The notes under the pieces are model-generated. The model was given only the letters and a program-made list of their open reading frames with translations, did not search any database and was not told where the DNA came from. Positions 50,701-59,700 of a stretch of DNA of 64,000 nucleotides are shown here, piece after piece; position 1 is the stretch's first letter; each line of letters starts with the position of its first letter. The stretch spans positions 27,213,793-27,277,792 of the forward strand of contig CM046837.1 in NCBI GenBank assembly GCA_025618425.1, written 5' to 3'. Made by a program: the position numbers and the translations under genes. This stretch comes from Heliocidaris tuberculata. Its lineage: Eukaryota > Echinodermata > Echinoidea > Camarodonta > Echinometridae.

Positions 50701-53700
50701 ATGGCAAGGGTTGGCTGTGGTGCTTTTGAGTTCTTTGACAACAGTGCTAAATCAAAATGGGAAAACAAGGTATTTTGCCCTCTTCCAATATAAAGAACTT
50801 GCAATGACCTTACAGTGAGAAATGTTACTACATATACAGTGCTGGTCAAAAGTTTCGGTACACCCTGATTTTTCTGACGAGTTTTTACATCGTTTTTTAT
50901 TTCCTGTGGAATTACCTACTCTAGGCTCTCAAAAGCAATTTTACAGGTTTGGATACTATATAAAGATAAGCTACTTAAATTGTTTTGATACTTACATGGG
51001 TATTTTTCTCTATCCGTTTCAATTTAAAAAATGAAGCTGGCAAAAAAGCAGCCTATTGATACGTGCAGTTTAACATACTTTTTTGTCGAAAATTGATAGA
51101 AAACGGACTCATAACTTACAGATCCCCCAAATTTACCACAGCTTGTTTTGGTTACAGCCTTGTAGATGAGATATATTTACCATGTTTACATGATTACTTT
51201 CATTAGTAGTTAACTTTAAATATTCATCCAGTATTCTTGCATCAACAGTCCAAAGATGTTTGTTTGCCACTTTTTTTCAACTCGTCCCACTTAGGCTATT
51301 TAGGGTTCTGGGACGGAAACTAAGCTCACTAAGGCTTTTATTTCTTGTTATATCACATTATTTTTGTAACTGCTGATACTGTATATTATATAGCATGAAT
51401 ATACTACATATTATTGAAAGAAATAAAGAACAAAGGTTGAATTATTCAAATCTTTTGGCATGTTCTGTCTCTGGACCCTAAGCCGACAAAACTTGTCTTG
51501 GATGAATTGAACAGGGAAGTCTAAGTAACCTTCCTGAACATTTGTACTAGAATACTGAATGGACATTTCAAATCATAATTCTTCTGAAATTCATTAAAGG
51601 AATATATTACATTTGAAAAGAAAGTAAATAAATAAAACTATGGCTACTTTGGACAAATTCAATGTATGCTTTGTTTTTCTTTTGATTTTGAACTGAAAAT
51701 CATTTAAAATTTTATAAATTGTTATGTCATTTTTCATCAGTTGTGGGTATCCAACCGAGCACAGTTTAAGTAAATAACACCTGAATGTTTCAGAACATAT
51801 CATATATAAAACATGTAATGTATAACCAAACCTTTAGCAAATTTGTCAGCACCTAGACAAGCTCGTTATGTAGGGAATAGACATAGAAGTAAAAACCCAT
51901 CTCAAAACTTTTGACCAGCACTGTATGTCATTTGTGAAATTAGACTTGTACATTTTAACCCTTATGGTGCAAGCAAGTTTATTCAACATGTTTTATGAAT
52001 TCAAACAAATTCAAACGTGTTTTCGTTCATATCGTCTTTATTCATAGTTCATGTTCATGCAAACACTGCTTCATGACATCTTGCTTTATAATTCACAAAT
52101 GCTATTTCAATTTCAAGGAAAACTTTTTTTTTTCTCCAGAAATGTTATGTTCAATGTATTGTATCAAAGTGCGAATAGTTTTAGAAAGAGCATACAGCCC
52201 TTTAGGCTATATGGCAGAAATTAAATCAATTGAATTTGAGTCACTATTAAAGTGAATATTTGAAGTTCATAAAAGCTGAAATGAAGCAGATTACACGTAT
52301 GATTGTAGGACATGATTATACATGTTCATTGTTTTGACTTGTCCATATAAACCTACATGTATATTAAATAATATTCACTTGTAACATACATGTAAATATT
52401 TCAATACATTGATACATGTATATTCAAATAATATATTGTCAGAGTGCATTAGATCAGTTAAAGTTTTGATCATGAATTCACTGTTTATATGTGAAGTCTC
52501 AGTTGAATATTTTATCATAAATTTGATGTTTATAGGTGAAGTCTCAGTTGAGCAAGGCAAAGCAACCCTCGGTATCATCTCTTGAGGTGGAATGGAAGCA
52601 GCATGATAACAACCCTCCAACTCCAGTCCAGGCTCCTCGCCAGCTCACATCTCTCTTCAATGGCTCCAGATTGGTAGTCTATGGCTTCGTCCAATACTGT
52701 ACAGAGGTAAGATATATAGAGGTTTGTGGTTTAGTGTAGTGCTATCCAGGGCTATGTATTGTAGGTCTACATGTACTGTATGTTCCAGTGCTGCGAGGAG
52801 GGTAGTAGATTGAGTAACAGACTTTGTATATACATTGTAGTGGTTTTTAATTAGGCTCCGGTAGTGAACAAAGGTACAGTGTATAAACATTGTAGTGGTC
52901 TTAAGTTGAGTCTAGTGTGCAGATATATATTATTGCAGATTGTGTTGTGGTATTTATTTCCGTCTAGTACAAGTACAATTAACTTTGCCTAAGTCGAATC
53001 TGTTGGGACCACAAAAAATAGTTTGACTTAATACAAAATTTGACTTAGGAAATGTAAATAACACATAATGTTTTGCATAGTTTGGTCAAAGAAACTGATT
53101 CGACTTAGGGAAAGTTCGACTTACGCGACTTTGAGTTATGTAAGGTTAACTGTACATGTAAGTACCGTTAGATTGTCTGGTAGTCTTGACTTCAGTTTAG
53201 TACTGTACAGAGGTACATATAAGTAGATTGTATAGTGGTCTTAAAGGGAAGGTTGAGTTCTTGGAAAGGTAAAAAATAATTTGTGAGCTTTCTCATTCTT
53301 TTTATGTTAGTTTGAAAGATTATCATAGTAGAAATGTCCCCTGAAAAGGATTACTCTTCAAATGCCCTCACATTCAAAATATGACAAGAAACAGCTGAAA
53401 TGTTCGGGCCGAACATTTGTGTGTAGTCCCGTATACACATTTCTGTGTGCAGTGCATGTGATTCTTAGCAGGATTGAGTCAATTTCTTATCATTTTGGTG
53501 ATTCCAAGACCTTGCACCATACACCAATTCTTAATGGCTATATATTCAACCTTTCCCAGTTGCTTTGAGACCATTTCTTTCACAGTTCAATCTCATGACC
53601 AGAACTCAACTTTATCTTTAAGTTTAGTTTAGTGCTGTACAACGGTCCATATAAGTAGATTGTATATTGGTCTTAAGTTTAGTTTAGTAAGTGCAGAGAT

Positions 53701-56700
53701 CCATATAAGTAGATTGTATAGTGGTCTGGAGTTCAGTTTAGTACTGTACTGAGGTTAAGTTCACATATATGTACATCACAGTGCAAGTGGAACTTCAGTT
53801 AATGTTGCTATTGGACTGGAGTTCAATAACTAATGATTGCCCCCCATGAGCCAATTCAGCACATACATGTACAGCACGAGTTAATAACCTTTTTTATGCC
53901 TCCGCCCACCGTAGGTGGTGCCGGAGGCATTATGTTTTCGGGTTGTCCGTCCGTCCGTCCGTCCGTCCCGCTTTCTTGTTCTAGCAAAAACTCAAGAACC
54001 ACATGAGGTATGAACTTCACACTTATGCTAGTATGTATCACCATAGGAAGACAATCTGATTAGATTTGGGGGTATGTAGGTCAAAGGGCAAGGTCACAGA
54101 GGCCATTTTCTGAAATTCCAGTTGTTAGCCTCGTTCTAGCGATAACTCAAGAACCACATGAGGTATGAACTTCAAACTTGGTGCTAGTGTGTATCACCAT
54201 AGGAACACGACCTGATTAGATTTGGGGGTATGTAGGTCAAAGGTCAAGGTCACAGGCCATTTTCTGAAATTTCAGTTGTTAGCCTCGTTCTAGAGATAAC
54301 TCAAGAACCATTTGAGGTATGAACTTCAAACTTAGTGCTAGTATGTATCACCATAGGAAGACGATCTGATTAGATTTTGGGATACGTAGGTCAAAGGTCA
54401 AAGGTAATAGAGGTCAATTCTGAAATTGCAGGTTTTAGCCTTAATATGATATCTCAAGAACCATTTGATCCATTAACTTCAAACTTGGAACTAGTATGCA
54501 TCACCATAATGAGACGAACTGATTAGATTTTTGTTCATGTAGGTCACAGGTGACAGGTCAAAGAGGTCATTATACAGATGTATGTGAAATTAATGTTTTT
54601 TTTAAACTTTGTTATCACCATATCTCAACTATTTTGTATTCATGAGTAGGAGGAGATTTTGGGTTATAACATGTATCAAGGTCAAATGTCAAAGAGGTCA
54701 ATTAATATGTAATTAGAGGCTTTTTATTCTGGTTTACCTTTGTTATCACCATATCTCAACTATTTTGTATTCATGACTAGGAGGAGATACATGTAAAGTG
54801 ATCAGACTTTTGGGTTATAAGGTGTAAAATCAAATGTCAAAGAGGTCAATTAACATGTAATTAGAGGCTTTTTATTCTGGTTTTATCTACATGTATTTTA
54901 CCAATCTCTATAATGACATCTCTATAATGATATCTATAGAATTTGCATCTTGACTACTTTTTACTGGTAAAAAGAACATTTTTTCAGAGTACATGTACAT
55001 GTTTCTACATATTCTTAATGGAGAAGGCATACCATACAGAACGCATTGTTCACTGTTTAGTGTCACATACATGTATTCGGTGATCTTATTTGTCCAGTTT
55101 TAAGTTTTATACATGATCAAGTTATTTTGGTATTTAGAGAACCGTGATTAATTTGAAGTGAAACCCATGTATGCTTTTTGGATTGTTTTTGTTTTGTTTA
55201 GGCTTGCTTAAAGGCCAGAATAGATGGGGAGGAAGTGTCTACTATGGTGTCTACACCAGAGCTCTGTATCACAAAAGGACTGGTAAGACCTGCATTTATT
55301 CTACTCTTAAATCCCAGAGGATTAAATGCAGTGCCAAGTTAAATGAAATCTTATTATGTCGTGTGGTATATGTGTAGTGCTTCCTTTATTTGACTTTCAC
55401 TTGAGAGGTGAAGTTGAAGAATACACCTGTTAATTCTTTCTTTAGATGTTGCACCGTTTGACAGCCCGTGCAGTGATCAGAGATTGGGAGGATGGTACTC
55501 TTCATCCAGACAAGACTCGTCATGAAGCAAAAAAGAATGAACAGAAGTCCTATGTCATTGATCTCAGCAAGAAGTATTCCATCGTCACTCAACTGACTAG
55601 TTTTGTTGCCATTGAGAAAAGAGAAGAGGTGAGAACAGTTTCAAAGTGACTGAATGAAATATGTTTCTCCATGATTATCTAGCAGAGTTCATTTGCAAGA
55701 AAATACATATATACCACATCTTCAGGGGTTTTATGAAGGGGTTTTATCAGCCTATGTGTTGATGCGTGCACATTAAAATCCCTATTCGGAGATTAGCATA
55801 TTCAATTTTTGAAAATATTTTTGTATAATATATATTTGTTCATATACAAGTGCCTTTTTAAAAATTTGTTTGGGAAATTTGTAGGAGGTGGTGGCCAGAA
55901 TAGTGTTCTTTTTGTTAATACTGTACAAGTACATTCTGAAACCCCTTTCAGATAGCACTAAAATGTCTTTTTCTGAAATTCTGACCAAAATTGCTTGATA
56001 CGTTAGTATTAAAAACCAGCAAAGAAATGAGCTAAAACTTATTGTTGTGAGAAAAAAAAAACAACCATTAAACACTTTTACATTTTCAGCTGTGAAAGCG
56101 CAAGGTTGAAGCAATGTTCTCACCATCATTTATAGATTCTTTTCAGAAATGAATCGTATAAAATTGTTGCATCCTCCTGAGTTTGATTTTAATAACAAAA
56201 TATATGAACACAAAGAATTCAGAATTTTCTGTATGCTGTTATTTCACCAAGACTGCAGGCTAAGCTTCAAATGTTCTTACATGAGGGAGTTTATTTTTCA
56301 TAACAACTTGCTTCCAATGTTTGTTATGTAACATTTAGGGTGTTATGACCTCATCTCATACCTTTCACCCTCTTGAGTCATTACACTTTGTTACAGCAGA
56401 TTGTAAAACTGACAGGAGTACCATTTCACGAAGTTCACTGATGATTGCATTATACAATGTACATGTATATGTACATGTAAACATGTAAATGTATAACCTG
56501 TAGAAATCAGTAATAGTACTTATATACATACTCACTCACACACTCAATCCTCTTCTGAGCCATCTGGCGCTTGAGGCGACACAAGGGATCTCCACCCGAC
56601 TCTGTCTGCGGCTGTCTCAAGGCTTAGTCCCATGCTCCTCAGCTCTTTTTCTATAGTTACTATATTTTTCTATACTTATATACATGCATGTAGATATTAG

Positions 56701-59700
56701 ATAAAAATCAATTGTGGACCCTTTTTTGTGCTACTTTCAGGGAGAGGACTTGAAGCGAGGAAGTGTAAGCTTAATGAAGCTTGCTGAGGCAGAAGATGTT
56801 GACTTTCTCTCCTATATGGATTGGCAGAAGACAGTGAGATTAGATTCAGAGCAAGAGGTAAATTTACCAGTTTGTCAAAAGCAGTAATTGATTGACCTTC
56901 ATTGACCTTGTAGCGGATTAGCATCGTGCTTAAAGGGGAAGTCCAGTCCTAAAAATTACTTGGTTTTAACTGAAGCAGAAAAGACGTACAGATCAAAAAA
57001 AGTGTGAGGAAAATCGTACAACTAATAAGAAAGTTATGAAATTTTTAGTGGCATGAAAAACTAGGGAAAACAATGAAAATCACTAGACAAATTGGCAACT
57101 CAGTCATGAGTTTGTGACGTCATTGGCTCACAATTCACAAATTATTTTGTTTATACTGATAATACAAATTCTCAAAAAGTAGTCCAAGAATATGATTTTC
57201 ACATAACTTGAACCAAGTTATATCTATAGTAATATGTTTTTGCATGTATAAACCTGTACAAAATATTTCATGAACCCCAAAATATTGAGATTGTTTTCAA
57301 AATATTACATTTTCATAATCACTAATTTTTTAATGTATATTATATAAAAAATCATATTTTCATGATTTTTACTGAAAATTGTTTACTCTGTATTAGTGTA
57401 TACATGCAAAAACATATTAAAAACATATTCATTGCCAACCACAAGCAATGCTCCCTCACCTATTACCTTACATCAGCATATACATGCATCATGTCTCATA
57501 TCAAAGGGAATAGTAAAAGCAGTCACATCAGCATATTGGATTTAAGCAATTTTAATTGGTTATTGAGATACATGTATTTGGATTGGAATCTGTTTTTACT
57601 CGCTGACACTGTACATAGGAAGTTTTACATGTTTAAATGTACCACTGTTGCTTTAGATTTTTCAAAAAATGTTATTTAGATCCTACATGTACATATGTTG
57701 ATGTTTATAAGGTGGATCCCCTTCAGAAGGTCCAGGACCTAATGGAACAGGCTAACCTGGAGTGTACCTTCTCAGTCTTAAAAGCAGAGGATTACTATCA
57801 TCAAGCATTGGACCTAGCTGCTAGTCACTTGCCAGACTCTACAGAAGTTTATATCAAGGTATTATTCTTCCTTCTCCCCCTTCTTTTAATTCATCCACTT
57901 TGCCTTATCTTTTCTTTCAAGCTACACATATTATGTAACATTTTAACAAATAACTTTGAGGTAAACTTGGCATTTTCCCCTAGTGCTTTTGTGAAATTTT
58001 CTCAGAGCATTTCATGAAAAGAAATTGAAAATAAATGAATATCTGTTTTAACACAGTGATTAATAATCTGTTTGCCTACCTGGTAAACATTTTGCAATTT
58101 TTTGAAGCAGTTTAAGATAGGTTTACTGTACATGATTCAAGCATTTTCATATTAGACTACAAGTAATTAAGTCAGTACCTTCATCATCAATTGTGTTACA
58201 GTATATTTGCTTCAATTTTTGTTCTTATTGAATTTTACTGGTTACATGTTAGGCTTGGGAGCGAGAGTCGAGTAATCGATTCTACTCGATTCCCGTTCCG
58301 AGAACCGAGGAGTCGACTCCATGTGGTACGGAGTCGAGTACTCGTGCTCGGCGGTTCCGCGGTTCCGAGAGTCGATTCTGATGTGTGATAATACATAAGA
58401 GCCTCGGAATCGGCCCCAGAATGAGTGAAATTTTGAACTTCCAGTCATACCAGCACCGCTACTCGGCTCCGCAAAACGAAGCCAGCATGCAGCAGTGGGA
58501 AATATGAATGCACTTCGTGGTGTATAACCAAGGAGCTTGGTATAACTATGAACCCATTATCAGTGTGTGTTGTGTGTGTAGTGTGTGTATGTCGGACTGC
58601 TTGTGTGTGTACAACGCTGTTAGTAGCGCACACCTCGTTGTGATCAGCGAGGATCAACAGGAGAGCTTGGAAGAGAGAGAGCGAAAGAGAGATGGCAAGC
58701 CGCGAGAGAAATATTCAGAGGGTAGGGACAGAAAATATATACAATTATATTATTGCTGGTTACTGCATATTTAAATCCAGTGTAATGATATAAAAATAAT
58801 TAAAACAAATCAATGAAATTTACTCCAGAATGAAAACTCAGTGTTTGAAGAATTAACAAAAAATAAAATCACGATAAAGGAAGTAAGTCTAAGAAAAAAA
58901 ATATTAAATGAAAAGAGAGCTTACATGTCTTTAAAAAAAATTCGCGGCACAAATATATTAATTGTGAAAGTACTTTAGAATTAAGAAATACATGTTGAGT
59001 CTTTTAAGAGAAGGAATAATAATGCTAACAAATTTTTAAAAAAGATTACTGTAAGAGGGAAGAATGAAGAAAAATGTTGGTCACATATCAAAAGTAATGG
59101 TCAACCAGTCAAAAATCATCTCACTGAAAAAATATACAATATGGAAGAAACTTAAGTAAAAACCCCTCCAAAATTTGAGGAAACATATATTATTGACGCC
59201 ACAGTGACACCACTAAATAATAATTTGAGCTAAGCTACCCATTATCAATCGGAAGAATGAGTTTCGTTCGTTTGGAACCACAGAAAAAACATGACGCCTA
59301 CAGGCCATGTGAAAAATACAAAAAAAAGGAACATGACGTATAGCGCCACCTCCTGGTTATACCATGCACAGTCATCCAGCAGCCAGCTCGCGAAAACTTG
59401 AAAAAGACGAACGGTTTTCATCATTACAGCGCGAATTCAGTATGGTTTTCGTCATTACAGTCATGAAATTGAAGCTTGTACTATGATTACCCTGGCCATG
59501 TATGTAGAATTTTGATAGTTATTTCATAAAGTGGAGTTTTTATATGAAAATCAGACATTTGTGAAAGCTGCACTATACACAATAGACTACAGCTACAGTG
59601 CAGTGACACATAGAAGCCATGTACCGGTATGGTGCACGCTACCGGGCCGGGCCTGCCGGAGTCGACTCTGCATGGAATCGAAATCGAGCATCTAGCATGC

